Source: Urmitella timonensis (lineage in GTDB: Bacteria; Actinomycetota; Actinomycetes; Actinomycetales; Actinomycetaceae). From it: a stretch of DNA of 64,000 nt. The stretch lies in contig FQLW01000005.1 of assembly GCA_900120415.1 (NCBI GenBank), positions 372,001 through 436,000 of the forward strand, read 5' to 3'. This document shows positions 27,092 to 36,598 of this stretch, in pieces. The notes below the pieces were generated by a model. It had not been told where the DNA came from. It ran no database searches and saw only the letters and a list, made by a program, of their open reading frames with translations. Within the stretch, counting starts at the first letter, position 1. Every line of letters begins with the position of its first letter. Position numbers and translations under genes: made by a program.

Positions 27092-30000
27092 GTGAAACGA
27101 GAACCTAACCCAGTACGGAAAATATCGGCTCTGTTGCTGACGATTTTCCTGGTGTCTGCCGGGGTGATTATGGATGGCGCTAAGTCGGTTGCATTAGAAA
27201 GTTCTTCGCAGATAACGGTAAAGGCAAAAAACAAAATAGATTCAACAATTGCTGCCAACCAAGATGGATTAGTGGACGTTCTAGTCACGTTCCAAGATGA
27301 TGCCCCAGATAGAAGGCTGGGGGAAGCTAAACGTTTGTTAGGCTCCCAAGCTTCCCCTGCGGCTATCTCGTTAAAAGCAGCACAGCTGCGTGCGCAAGCA
27401 GCGCAAAAATCAGCACAGCTGTTCTTAGCCAATAATTCTAAAGTTAAAAAATATGAGTCTTTAGAGATAGCAAATACTATCCGGGTAGTAGGTAAACAAG
27501 AAATATTGCCAGGACTAGCAATGCTCTCACCGGTGATGAGCATAACCCCTAATAGACTGGCGCAAATGATTGTTCCGGCTAAAACCAGTCAAGCGGTAGG
27601 GGGGACTTCTCGTAGTGCAACCATTAACCAAGAAGCAGAAACAGAAGCCAATTTACGGGCTATTCGCGTTAATAAAGTTTGGACAGAAAAAAACATTACC
27701 GGATCGGGAGTTACCATCGGTCTGATTGATCAAGGGGTCGATTACCAACATCCCGCATTGCGCAGCCACTTTCGCGGCTTTGATGCCAAGACTGGAAAGT
27801 TTGTTTTAAAGGGAAACTACATAGATTTTGTAGGCAGTGGAACAACTGACAATCATGGGACTCACGTTGCGGGAATCATGGTGGGATCCGAGATGCGTAA
27901 GACAAGTAATAAAACAGTTGAAGTGAATCGAATCGGAGTGGCTCCTGGCGCAAAATTTATTGCTGCCCGTGCTTTCCGTGATGGGGTAGGTGGAAGTAAC
28001 GCCAATATTATCAAGGCGTGCCAGTGGATGCTTGCGCCGGGAGGGGATAGCGCAAAGGCTCCCCGGATTATTAATCAGAGCTGGTCGGATGGAAGTAATA
28101 AAGCGGATCCATGGCTGGAAGAAGTATCTAAAACTATTCGTGAAGCTGGTATTTTGAATGTTTTTAGTGCTGGAAATAACGGAGCAGTAAAAGCAGCTCC
28201 TGGTTCGGTAGATAATCCTGGTTCAATGCCGGGGGTGCTAAGCGTGGGAGCGGTTAATAATACGGGGAAACTGGCAGACTTTTCCCGCCGCGGTCCAAGC
28301 CAATGGAAAAATGCTGGAATAAAACCAGATTTGGTTGCTCCTGGGGTGCAGATCCGCTCGGCTTTGCCGGGAGGAAAATATGCTTCCTGGGATGGCACCA
28401 GCGGTGCCGCTCCCCATGTATCAGGTTTAGCAGCCTTGGTTTTACAAGCTAATCCCCAGCTATCGGTAAACGAGTTAGAAGCTATTTTGAAATCTAATAC
28501 TCGTAATGGAACTGATGAAGAATATCCAAAAACCCCAAACTATGGATATGGATATGGGGTGATAGATGCTTATGATGCTGTGCAATCAGCTCTGCAAAAA
28601 GCAGGAAAAACTCCGGCCGGCGAAAAACTTGGGAGCCTCAGTGGCACGGTGAGTGCCGCAACTACCGTAAATACCAAGCTACCGGCGATAGTGCAGCTAC
28701 CTAAACAGGCGTATGTAAGTCGGAAACTGCCCGTGGTAGTCAATCTGCAAGAGCCAAATAAATGTAGAAGTATTTCTCTGTTACTTTCCAAAGGCAAAGA
28801 AGAAGTAGCTCAAGAAAAACTGGCTATAAGCAGTGCTAACAATGGACAATCTTACGAAATTTCCCTACCTGCGGAAAAAATAACAGCGCCGGGAAATTAC
28901 GAAGTTAAAGTTCAAGTAGAGACTACCAGCAATAGAATTTATGAAACATCCAAAGCCTCGGTGCAGGTGCGGGAGGCAATTCTTCCGGGCAGCTACTTTA
29001 ATGATTTTGAAAAGTTTGCGACTGGAATAGATATGGAAGGAGATTTCCGGGTATCCACCGTAAATTTGCAGACAGATCCACGTCCGGTCACTGGAGAAAG
29101 AATTTTAGGGCTTAATCCCAATCAGCATGGTATGGGTACAGCCGAACAGTCTACCTTCCAACTGCCCCGAATTGATCTAACCAAGGTAGTACCCGGCGAT
29201 AAGGTGGAGCTAGTCTTCCAAGAAAATGCTAGTTGGGCTGGCGGGGTAATTGGTTTCCAAGCTGTTAGTGTCCCCAAAGCGCCTGGGGAAAAAGCAGAAG
29301 GGGTATTTAACTATCCCACCGAGCTAAAACAAGAGGGATGGACAGAGCGGCGTATCGATCTTTCAAAATTTGCGGGTAAAACCATCGATTTATTTGCTTT
29401 CAGTCTTAATAAGGGAGGAGTAAGCGGAGACGGTTGGTCGATTGATAATCTTTCTTTGCTTTTAAATGGGAAAGGAGCGAGTGCTAATACCGATCCCGTG
29501 CCGCAGACAGATTTACAGTTGAATCTGAAAGGTGAAAATCCTTCGGGACAGGAAGCACTCGCAGCAGCAATTGAAATACCACAGCTAGGGTTAAAGCTTT
29601 TAGCAGATGCGAAAAGTGGAAAATATAGTATCCCTAAGATTCCTGCCGGAACATATGATGTCTATATTGGGCATTCAGGATATGCAACGCAAAAACATTC
29701 GGTCAAAGTGCAGCCGGGCAAAGATTTAAAATTAGATGTGATTCTGGAAAAAGAAAAGTCTGGTGACACGGAAGAACCGGAAACAGAAAATTCGCAAAAT
29801 TCAGTTCCTCCCGCAGACAAACAAGTCGGTCGCCGGGAGATAGCTTATGACAATAATAATCCGTTAGCCGGAGGAATCTTACATTCAAAGGTAGGACGAG
29901 GGGTCGCGATAGACGTTACCGGAGGAGAGAATACTCAGCTGCGAAAGGTTCATATTTTTGGAGCGGGAAATAATCCTTACCTGCAAGCAGGGCAAATGAG

Positions 30001-32221
30001 ATTATCTGTAAAATCAGTCAATTCGCTTGGCCGCGTAATTGATGTGGTTAAACCGCGCCTAATAAAAATACTTCCTGGAAAATGGAATGAAATAGATCTT
30101 TTCTCAGAAAAAATTGCGGGTAATCGTCAGCTTTTTATTACGGTAGAACAAGTTTTCCCAAGTGGAAAGACTCCTGCTGTGGCTTTGGATGCTTCAGTGA
30201 GGCCAAAAACTGGGGCAGTTCAACATGCTTATTTGTACACTGGGGAATTCCTGCCTTTAATCAGTGGCGGTTACTTTTGGGCACCAATGATTCGAGCGGA
30301 ATTTGGTACAACCGACCCTAACGATAAAGCTGTTAGTCCGGTTCAGCCCAAATTTGCCCCAGAGGTGAGCTTATCCCCAGTAGCTGATGCGCTAGTCTCC
30401 GATGAACAGAAACCAAAGGATTTACTAACTATTGGTGACTGGGAAATCAGCCCCTCTCGCGGCATGATTACTAAATGGCTAAAATTAAAAGAGTTCTTAG
30501 AAAAGCCCTCGGAACAGCAAAATCTAGAGATTCCCGAAGCAATCGGCGGCGTAAAAATCACAAGTATTGGAGCTGGAGTTTTCAAGAATCCTACTTGGGG
30601 GATAAAAAATGTAGCTAAAGTGCAAATTCCTGAAGGGGTTACTGAAGTAAACTCTGAGGCATTCTATAACCTAGGAATTAAAGAACTTAAGTTACCGAGT
30701 AGTCTGGAACGGATATATAGTAGCGCCTTTCAAAATCTGAATGCTACACAGTTGGAGCTGCCAGACAATTTGCGCCATATCGGGGATAACGCCTTTGCCT
30801 ATTGTCGTAAACTTAAAGAATTGAAAATACCTAATAGCGTGGAATATCTGGGCAGGGCAGCATTTGAAGAAGCTGAAAGTTTAACGCTATTGAAATTACC
30901 GAATAATCCTAAGTTTACAGAAATAGCTACGATGGCCTTCCAAAATGCCGAAAAGCTTAAGCAGGTAGAAATACCGGATTCGGTGAAAATAATTAAACCT
31001 AACGCCTTTGCGCGACCTTTCGCATTTGATCGCGGGGGACTTGAGAATCTGACACTGCCGGAAGGTCTAGAGTCTATTGAAAATAATGCTTTCAGTGGCA
31101 ATTCTCTCAGTCAGTTGAGAATTCCAGATTCAGTGCAGGAAGTGGCGGAATCTGCTTTTGAAGGAAACCAAATAGAGACCTTAATCTTTGGGGCAGAATT
31201 GAAAAAACTTGGGGCAAGTTCCTTCGAAGGTAACTCGTTAAAGAAAGTGGTATTCACCGAAAACATTCAGACAGTGGGGAGACGGGCATTCGCCGACAAT
31301 CCACTCGAAATGGTTCGTTTGAATCGTACGATTAAGCCTTATGATAAAAACCAGAAAATAGGTTTACGTGAATATGCCTTACCGAATACCATGAAAAGCT
31401 TGGAAGTCTATCGCGATGACCAGGTTAATAAGCAGATTAAGGAATCCTTGACCCGCGATGATGACACGTTGCCTGAAATTAAAGTTGTGTCGGATGCAGA
31501 AAAACAGTTTGAAGATAAAACTAATAAAATAGTCGGAAGGATTATTGCTCTTAATGCTGGTAAAGCCGCAAACATGAAGGCGGAGGAACTACCTCAGACG
31601 GAATCGATAGTAGCTTCTCTTAATAGGCAACTGCTTGACAATCCATATCAAAAGTTGGAAGTTAAACAGCTGCTGCAAGTTGATTTGCTAGACGCTGAGA
31701 AAGAGTCTGTTCCTTGGCTAGGTACCTTGAAAGTGAAGTTACCTTTGGAAGAAGATAGCTCAGTTTCAATCTACACCCGACCGTTGGGTAGCAAAGGGAA
31801 CTGGAGCTTACGTACGGGTGATTATTCTCAGACGGGTTTTGCTGTCATAGATTTGTCAATTGCGAGTGAAATAGCAGTGGTGAAAAATGCTCTTAAGGTG
31901 CTGGAATTACCGGGAATAATAGACTACGGTTTCTTGGCTCCCTGGATGTCTCCCTATCGCGCGCCACTGCCGATAGATCCACCCCCAGGTGCCTCTAATA
32001 ATGAGGGTGAAAATAATGTTAGTCCCGGCAATGGCGGCATTTTAGAAAAAGCGAAGCCCAAAGAAGGCTCTAATGGGGGAAATAACAGAAATAAACGAGG
32101 TAATAGTTTAGTTAATACCGGTACATCCACCGATTTGTTGGCATTGTCATTGGGGAGCGCGTTGTGCTTTATCGCGGGTGGAGCGTTACTTATGAGACGA
32201 AGGGAGAAAATCCTCCGCTAA
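27092..32221 (+). CDS. Cell-wall-anchored S8 subtilase with BspA-type leucine-rich repeats
   Basis: 1709-residue secreted protein. Signal peptide about 1-33; prodomain-like region to about 195. The peptidase S8 catalytic triad is Asp213 (IDQGVDYQHP), His255 (NHGTHVAGI) and Ser437 (GTSGAAPHVSG). Then come Ig-like and Cna/carboxypeptidase-regulatory-like modules (about 520-900), and some ten BspA-type LRR_5 repeats (about 1150-1407) with the pattern IPxSVxxIxxxAF. The C-terminus has LVNTG (1673-1677), a hydrophobic helix and an RRREK tail, a sortase signal with V in place of P. The DNA is visibly A-richer than its neighbours, suggesting transfer. Probably a surface protease acting on host or matrix proteins. 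Confidence 0.93.
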   Translation: MKREPNPVRKISALLLTIFLVSAGVIMDGAKSVALESSSQITVKAKNKIDSTIAANQDGLVDVLVTFQDDAPDRRLGEAKRLLGSQASPAAISLKAAQLRAQAAQKSAQLFLANNSKVKKYESLEIANTIRVVGKQEILPGLAMLSPVMSITPNRLAQMIVPAKTSQAVGGTSRSATINQEAETEANLRAIRVNKVWTEKNITGSGVTIGLIDQGVDYQHPALRSHFRGFDAKTGKFVLKGNYIDFVGSGTTDNHGTHVAGIMVGSEMRKTSNKTVEVNRIGVAPGAKFIAARAFRDGVGGSNANIIKACQWMLAPGGDSAKAPRIINQSWSDGSNKADPWLEEVSKTIREAGILNVFSAGNNGAVKAAPGSVDNPGSMPGVLSVGAVNNTGKLADFSRRGPSQWKNAGIKPDLVAPGVQIRSALPGGKYASWDGTSGAAPHVSGLAALVLQANPQLSVNELEAILKSNTRNGTDEEYPKTPNYGYGYGVIDAYDAVQSALQKAGKTPAGEKLGSLSGTVSAATTVNTKLPAIVQLPKQAYVSRKLPVVVNLQEPNKCRSISLLLSKGKEEVAQEKLAISSANNGQSYEISLPAEKITAPGNYEVKVQVETTSNRIYETSKASVQVREAILPGSYFNDFEKFATGIDMEGDFRVSTVNLQTDPRPVTGERILGLNPNQHGMGTAEQSTFQLPRIDLTKVVPGDKVELVFQENASWAGGVIGFQAVSVPKAPGEKAEGVFNYPTELKQEGWTERRIDLSKFAGKTIDLFAFSLNKGGVSGDGWSIDNLSLLLNGKGASANTDPVPQTDLQLNLKGENPSGQEALAAAIEIPQLGLKLLADAKSGKYSIPKIPAGTYDVYIGHSGYATQKHSVKVQPGKDLKLDVILEKEKSGDTEEPETENSQNSVPPADKQVGRREIAYDNNNPLAGGILHSKVGRGVAIDVTGGENTQLRKVHIFGAGNNPYLQAGQMRLSVKSVNSLGRVIDVVKPRLIKILPGKWNEIDLFSEKIAGNRQLFITVEQVFPSGKTPAVALDASVRPKTGAVQHAYLYTGEFLPLISGGYFWAPMIRAEFGTTDPNDKAVSPVQPKFAPEVSLSPVADALVSDEQKPKDLLTIGDWEISPSRGMITKWLKLKEFLEKPSEQQNLEIPEAIGGVKITSIGAGVFKNPTWGIKNVAKVQIPEGVTEVNSEAFYNLGIKELKLPSSLERIYSSAFQNLNATQLELPDNLRHIGDNAFAYCRKLKELKIPNSVEYLGRAAFEEAESLTLLKLPNNPKFTEIATMAFQNAEKLKQVEIPDSVKIIKPNAFARPFAFDRGGLENLTLPEGLESIENNAFSGNSLSQLRIPDSVQEVAESAFEGNQIETLIFGAELKKLGASSFEGNSLKKVVFTENIQTVGRRAFADNPLEMVRLNRTIKPYDKNQKIGLREYALPNTMKSLEVYRDDQVNKQIKESLTRDDDTLPEIKVVSDAEKQFEDKTNKIVGRIIALNAGKAANMKAEELPQTESIVASLNRQLLDNPYQKLEVKQLLQVDLLDAEKESVPWLGTLKVKLPLEEDSSVSIYTRPLGSKGNWSLRTGDYSQTGFAVIDLSIASEIAVVKNALKVLELPGIIDYGFLAPWMSPYRAPLPIDPPPGASNNEGENNVSPGNGGILEKAKPKEGSNGGNNRNKRGNSLVNTGTSTDLLALSLGSALCFIAGGALLMRRREKILR

Positions 32222-32564
32222 TTTGTCCGCTCTGTTACCCAACGGTAGGCAGTTGCAGTGATAAAAACCCAGCATTTGCGCATGATGGTGCATACATATT
32301 CTGAACTCAGGCGTAAGTGGTAATAGATTGAAAGGACTTGCTCTTAATGCTGGCAAAACAGATTTAGGAATCTAAGCGTTCAAAAAACCGCGCCCTGACC
32401 CCGAGTAGCAAAATCTGCTTGACAGGCTAGTTTATTCTGTTAATACACTAGAATTGTCTGCTCATTGCGTTGAGGTCGCGGCAACCTACTGTAACGTACT
32501 CTAACATTGTTATAGTTAGAGTAGCTGGTTGCCCAGAGGTTCGGTTGCGGTAGGCAGCTAACTA
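32222..32564. other. Intergenic region between convergent genes
   Basis: About 340 bp without a gene that I can support, between the subtilase and the nitroreductase stop. Its one structured part is the nested inverted repeat at 32480-32533. A TTGACA with no good -10 partner lies at about 32420. Confidence 0.4.
32480..32533. repeat. Nested inverted repeat
   Basis: Outer arms GGCAACC (32480-32486) and GGTTGCC (32527-32533) enclose inner arms TACTCTAAC (32497-32505) and GTTAGAGTA (32515-32523) with a 9-nt loop. All arms are perfect. It has no U-tract on either strand, so it is not a standard intrinsic terminator. It could be an RNA structure shared by both convergent transcripts or a protein-binding site. 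Confidence 0.6.
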
Positions 32565-33326
32565 TTAGCGGGGCTGGAGGGCGAGGTCGAAACCTTGGGC
32601 GCGCACCGCATTTAGCATTCCGCGCCGCAGGGGCGCGTCCCGCAACATAATCCGGGTGAGGCTATCGGTGAAAGTATCTGAGCGTTTCCCGTTTGCCCGA
32701 GTGTCATAGTAGGTAGTCATTTCCTGGTCATAATCCGCGAACTCCTCCAGGTAGGAGCCCTCAAAACAGTTATAGGAGTCCTCAAACATGCGCAGCTCCA
32801 TCGGCATCCTGGGCTTGAGCTGTGGCTGTTGTCCCGGATAGCCAAACATTACTCCTAGGGCGGGGAAAGTCAGTTTCGGCAGCTCCAAAATCTCAATCAT
32901 CCGCGCTGGATTATTCAAGATTGACCCTAAGAAACAGGTACCCAACCCCAGGGATTCGGCGGCGTTCACCAGGTTTTGTGCCATCAGCACCGCATCGGTA
33001 AAGCCCTGGAAAAACCCGTCCATACCGCGCACATTTGCCGTGTTCTCACCTTTTTCCTCCACAATCCGGTAGGAACGGTACAGGTCAGTCAGGAGAATCC
33101 ACAGCTGCGGAGCCTCCGCGATATAATCCTGCTGGCAAACTTGGGAAATCTGCCGTTTCTTTTCGGGATCACTCACCTGGATTATCGAAGCCATTTGCAC
33201 CCCGCACGAGGTGGCGGTACGCCGAGTAGCCTCTTTTAGCTGCTCTAATACCTCTGGCGAGATGGGTTGAGAATCAAAACGCCGCACCGAACGGTGAGCC
33301 AACTGGTTTTGGATGGTTTCCGACAT
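32565..33326 (-). CDS. NfsA-type nitroreductase / flavin oxidoreductase
   Basis: 253-residue FMN-dependent, NAD(P)H-using reductase of the NfsA/FRP group. The N-terminal HRSVRRFDSQPIS motif, the internal AQNLVNAAESLGLGTCFLGS block and the late GYPGQQPQLKPRMPM motif fit this group. It is cytosolic and has no partner gene nearby. Start: ATG with AGGAGAACTC upstream. Substrates of the group include nitroaromatics, quinones and disulfides; the physiological one here is unknown. Confidence 0.88.
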   Translation of the reverse strand: MSETIQNQLAHRSVRRFDSQPISPEVLEQLKEATRRTATSCGVQMASIIQVSDPEKKRQISQVCQQDYIAEAPQLWILLTDLYRSYRIVEEKGENTANVRGMDGFFQGFTDAVLMAQNLVNAAESLGLGTCFLGSILNNPARMIEILELPKLTFPALGVMFGYPGQQPQLKPRMPMELRMFEDSYNCFEGSYLEEFADYDQEMTTYYDTRANGKRSDTFTDSLTRIMLRDAPLRRGMLNAVRAQGFDLALQPR

Positions 33327-33466
33327 GAGTTCTCCTAAAATCCTCGCCTATCTTCGCCACCGGGCTTCCCGGTTTCTTGCTGTCAAGTTTAACCTACCTG
33401 CTGGTTAGCTTGAGCAGGAGACTAGATGGGTAAGATAGCCGAGGACGGTAACGGGCTGGGGGATTC

Positions 33467-35023
33467 ATGATTAGACCGATACGAAACTTTCAAAGAGCCG
33501 CGCTTGACCATCCCCATGCCCAAAGCCTGGCCGGTCCCCTGGGGCATTTTTCATTGTCCGATACCTGGTCACTATCACAACATTTAGTGCTTCACCTGCA
33601 AGCACGTGGGGTAGTTAGCGGAGATAGGGTAGCGATTTGCAGCGCGAACAGTGAATACCATCTGTTGCTTTGGATTGCTTGTGACCAGATAGGTGCGGTT
33701 TTTGTGCCGCTTGCCAAAGCCGCCGCGCCTGCCGATTTACGGCAGATGGTCTCCGACTGTTCCCCGCGGTTGCTGTTTAGCGACCACGAGGGGGAGCGAC
33801 CGCTAGAAATTACCGCCCCCGCTGCCGCAGAATCCGCGTCCACCCGGGGGAGCGCCCTCGAAAAATCGCAGGTTATAAACCTGGCTTACCTGCATGAACA
33901 ACTCCTAGCTGTCCATAGGAGAAATCCTTTTTCTCCCGGGGAACTAGCTGGTGAGATTGCTCCGGTAACCCAGGGCGAGCTAGCGGCAATTATCTATACT
34001 TCCGGGACTTCCGGGAGGCCGCTGGGGGTGGAGCACAGCCGGGAAACTATGTATTGGGCGTGGGCGAACTATCGTGACGCTTTTGATTATCGAAACTCTG
34101 ATACCGGGTTGGCGCTCGCGCCCCTATCTCATATCGGCGGGTTTAACGGCACCACCAACGATATTTTCTGTCACGGCGGCAAAATAGTGGTGATTGCGGG
34201 ATTTTCTCCGCTTTCCGCTGCCCGGATTATTCGCGACGAACAAGTAACCATCGGATTCGCGGTTCCCACTATGTTCACCGGAATGCTAGATGCCCTGGAA
34301 AAAGAGGCGGGGGGGCAACTCACGGAGAACCCCTTCCCGCATTGGCGTCGTCCTCTGATTGGAGGCGCGCCCCTGCCGGCAGTCTTAGCGTGGCGGATGG
34401 AAAAACTTGACCTGCGTCCTATCCAAGTATGGGGGATGACTGAGACTGGAGGGGCAGGTTGCTACCTGGGAATAAATGAATCTTTAGCGCACCCCGAGGC
34501 CGCGGGACGCCCCTTCACCTATTCCCAAGTGGCGGTACGAGGTCAGGATGGAAAGCTGCTGCCCGCTGGTCAGCAGGGACAAATCACCATCGGCGGTCCG
34601 CATGTCTGTAGAACCAACTATCCGGGCAAAGCCATCAGTGCTATCGAGGGGCAGATAGAAACCGGAGATATCGGGTTTATCGGCGAGGACGGTTTGCTGC
34701 GCCTGAGCGGGCGGGCAAGTGACGTAATCATTAGCGGCGGGGAACACGTTTTTCCCGCGCAGGTAGAGGACGCGCTCTCGACTTTTCCCGGTATTGGGCA
34801 GGTCGCGGTAATCGGTTTGGAGGACGAATACTGGGGGCAGCGAGTGTGTGCAGTAATCACCGGAACCGCCACCCTCAAGGACATTAAAGCTTTCCTAACC
34901 GGCAAATTAGCCGCCTACAAAATCCCGAAACAAATAATCCAGGTAAGCGCGCTCCCGCTCAACAGCGCCGGAAAACTATCCCGCCAAACCCTCCGTCAAT
35001 TACTATCAGCTCGCGGGGAGTAA
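33467..35023 (+). CDS. AMP-dependent acyl-CoA synthetase / ligase
   Basis: 518-residue ANL-superfamily enzyme forming an acyl-adenylate and then a thioester. Visible motifs: IIYTSGTSGRPLGVEHS (A3, P-loop), GMTETGG (A5), ETGDIGFIGEDGLLRLSGR (A7/A8), and the catalytic lysine in LNSAGKLSRQTL (A10). The conserved Lys of TSGTTGxPKG is replaced (RPLGV), which is uncommon. There is no carrier-protein gene nearby, so fatty acyl-CoA synthesis is the default reading. It starts at ATG 33467 after GGGGGA and is ended by the hairpin at 35040. Confidence 0.85.
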   Translation: MIRPIRNFQRAALDHPHAQSLAGPLGHFSLSDTWSLSQHLVLHLQARGVVSGDRVAICSANSEYHLLLWIACDQIGAVFVPLAKAAAPADLRQMVSDCSPRLLFSDHEGERPLEITAPAAAESASTRGSALEKSQVINLAYLHEQLLAVHRRNPFSPGELAGEIAPVTQGELAAIIYTSGTSGRPLGVEHSRETMYWAWANYRDAFDYRNSDTGLALAPLSHIGGFNGTTNDIFCHGGKIVVIAGFSPLSAARIIRDEQVTIGFAVPTMFTGMLDALEKEAGGQLTENPFPHWRRPLIGGAPLPAVLAWRMEKLDLRPIQVWGMTETGGAGCYLGINESLAHPEAAGRPFTYSQVAVRGQDGKLLPAGQQGQITIGGPHVCRTNYPGKAISAIEGQIETGDIGFIGEDGLLRLSGRASDVIISGGEHVFPAQVEDALSTFPGIGQVAVIGLEDEYWGQRVCAVITGTATLKDIKAFLTGKLAAYKIPKQIIQVSALPLNSAGKLSRQTLRQLLSARGE

Positions 35024-35319
35024 GTTTTTCCTCCCGCCCAAGAATTCGGAAAAAGACCGTAGGCATTTTCCGAATTCTTATGCCCTAAGCCTTGATAGAT
35101 TTCTTATTTTGCTGCCGGGTATCCGAAGCTATGAGCTTGTGATGAAAGGTCTGTCCACTCGGATAAAACTTACCCCCCGCGATATTAAGGAGTTTTCCGG
35201 ATTGGAACCTGAGGAAAAGACTGTCTCCAACGTTTCGTTAGTATCTCCATAAGTTATATAGATCCAAGAAAACTGTTGTGGTTTGGTAAATCTGCTGCGA
35301 ACCTTGGGGTCGCTAATGC
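35024..35319. other. Intergenic region with a hairpin and a possible 36-residue ORF
   Basis: Besides the hairpin at 35040-35079, an ATG at 35142 opens a 36-codon frame (residues MKGLSTRIKLTPRDIKEF and onward) ending at a TAA near 35252. It has no ribosome site and no similarity that I recognise, so I do not call it a gene. Confidence 0.25.
35040..35079. terminator. Perfect 14-bp inverted repeat after the acyl-CoA synthetase
   Basis: AAGAATTCGGAAAA (35040-35053) and TTTTCCGAATTCTT (35066-35079) with a 12-nt loop, 16 nt after the stop codon. The stem ends with A/T tracts, so it probably works as a terminator, though the GC part of the stem is short. Confidence 0.6.
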
Positions 35320-35349
35320 TTGACTAAGGCTAGCCTTACTTGTTAGGGT
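35320..35349 (+). promoter_or_regulatory. Promoter with iron-box-like operator, methyltransferase-cupin pair
   Basis: TTGACT (35320-35325), 18-bp spacer, TAGGGT (35344-35349), then exactly 6 nt to the ATG at 35356. The spacer holds a perfect 14-bp palindrome TAAGGCTAGCCTTA (35325-35338). Against the DtxR/IdeR consensus (TTAGGTTAGCCTAACCTAA) the segment starting there matches 13 of 19 positions. A repressor bound here would block RNA polymerase. Confidence 0.6.
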
Positions 35350-35355
35350 TTCGGT

Positions 35356-36159
35356 ATGGAATCAGCATCTTCTTTGCCGCAATCCAATCGCTCAACCAGT
35401 ACTGCTGCCGGACATTGGGTACTTGCTCGTGCCGGTAAACGGGTGCTTCGCCCTGGCGGGTTAAAACTGACGAAAAGGATGTTGAATGCTGCCGATATAC
35501 AGGGAAAACAAATTGTTGAGTTTGCTCCTGGTCTCGGTCGTACTGCCCAATTAATTGTCACTATGGGCGTAGCTTCCTATGTAGGTGTGGATCAGGATTC
35601 GGTGGCAGTTGAACGGGTAGAAGCCCTCGTGAAGCCCCATGGTGGAAAAGTAATTAATGCCAAAGCGCAAGACACCGGGTTGAGCAGTGAAAGTGCCGAG
35701 ATAGTGGTCGGTGAGGCGATGCTGACCATGCAAGGTGAAAAAACCAAAGCTAAAATAGCTGCTGAGGCGTTACGTCTCCTTAAGCCAGGGGGGCGTTACG
35801 TCATCCATGAGCTAGGGCTCACCCCGAATGATATTGACCCATGGGTGGCTGACGGTTTACGTAAGCAGTTAGCACAGACGATTCGAGTAAACGCGCGTCC
35901 GCTTACCGAGAATGAATGGCGTACTGTGCTAACGGATGCAGGTTTTGAGGTGGAATGGATTGGTTGTGCACCGATGGCGTTACTATCTCCCAGGCGTAAT
36001 CTTGCTGATGAAGGCATCTTGGGGGTTGGGCGGATTATCCGTAACCTAATCCGTGATAAAGAGCTACGAGCCCGAGTAATGCAGATGAAATCCACTTTCA
36101 ACAAATACCGCAACCATCTGACTGGAATCGCGCTAGTAGCTAAGAAACCATCCAAGTAA
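35356..36159 (+). CDS. Class I SAM-dependent methyltransferase
   Basis: 267 residues. SAM-binding motif I is IVEFAPGLGRTAQLI (about 54-68), with an acidic VGVDQDS after strand 2, and the post-motif LLKPGGRYVIHELGLT is clear. The substrate is unknown; it resembles the UbiE/small-molecule group. It is probably translated from a leaderless mRNA and probably iron-repressed. A cupin gene follows after 33 nt, apparently in the same transcript. In other bacteria similar methyltransferases occur beside metal or siderophore genes, but none is adjacent here. Confidence 0.8.
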   Translation: MESASSLPQSNRSTSTAAGHWVLARAGKRVLRPGGLKLTKRMLNAADIQGKQIVEFAPGLGRTAQLIVTMGVASYVGVDQDSVAVERVEALVKPHGGKVINAKAQDTGLSSESAEIVVGEAMLTMQGEKTKAKIAAEALRLLKPGGRYVIHELGLTPNDIDPWVADGLRKQLAQTIRVNARPLTENEWRTVLTDAGFEVEWIGCAPMALLSPRRNLADEGILGVGRIIRNLIRDKELRARVMQMKSTFNKYRNHLTGIALVAKKPSK

Positions 36160-36192
36160 TTGATTTCCCTAATTCCCTGAAAGGTCACCGTA

Positions 36193-36540
36193 ATGTGCGC
36201 TGAAGCTTCAACATCTTCTTCTCTAGGCTTTATCAACAACCTAGCGAATGAAATCGAGTACGCGGAAGGCTCAACTGTTTCAAAAACCCTGCTACGAGCT
36301 GAGGGTGTCAATGTCGTGCTATTTTCTTTCGCTGCCGGCGAGGAGCTCTCCGAGCACACTGCTGCAATGCCGGTGCTTGTCGAAACCCTAGAAGGCGAGC
36401 TTGAAATCACGGCTGATGGCAAAACGATAACTCTGCTACCTGGTGGTTTAGTGCATTTTACTACCAGATTACCGCACGCTGTCAAAGCCATCAAACCGTC
36501 AAAAATGGTGCTCTACATGATGGCAAGACCGCAAAACTAA
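36193..36540 (+). CDS. Cupin-domain protein
   Basis: 115-residue single-domain cupin. Motif 1 resembles GEELSEHTAAMPVLVETLEGELEI, with His and Glu as possible metal ligands; motif 2 is LLPGGLVHFTTRLPHAVKA, with further His residues. It follows the methyltransferase by 33 nt after AAAGGTCACCGTA, so the two are likely co-expressed from the iron-box promoter. Small cupins of this sort bind Fe, Mn or Zn and serve as sensors, isomerases or dioxygenases. No specific activity can be assigned. Confidence 0.82.
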   Translation: MCAEASTSSSLGFINNLANEIEYAEGSTVSKTLLRAEGVNVVLFSFAAGEELSEHTAAMPVLVETLEGELEITADGKTITLLPGGLVHFTTRLPHAVKAIKPSKMVLYMMARPQN

Positions 36541-36598
36541 TCTCGACGGATGAGAGTCGCAGGGAGGAAAAACTTACTCCCTGCGCTACCCACGCATA

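Noticed and set aside
35142-35252. 36-codon ORF (MKGLSTRIKLTPRDIKEF and onward)
   Set aside because: No ribosome site and no recognised similarity; too short to support.
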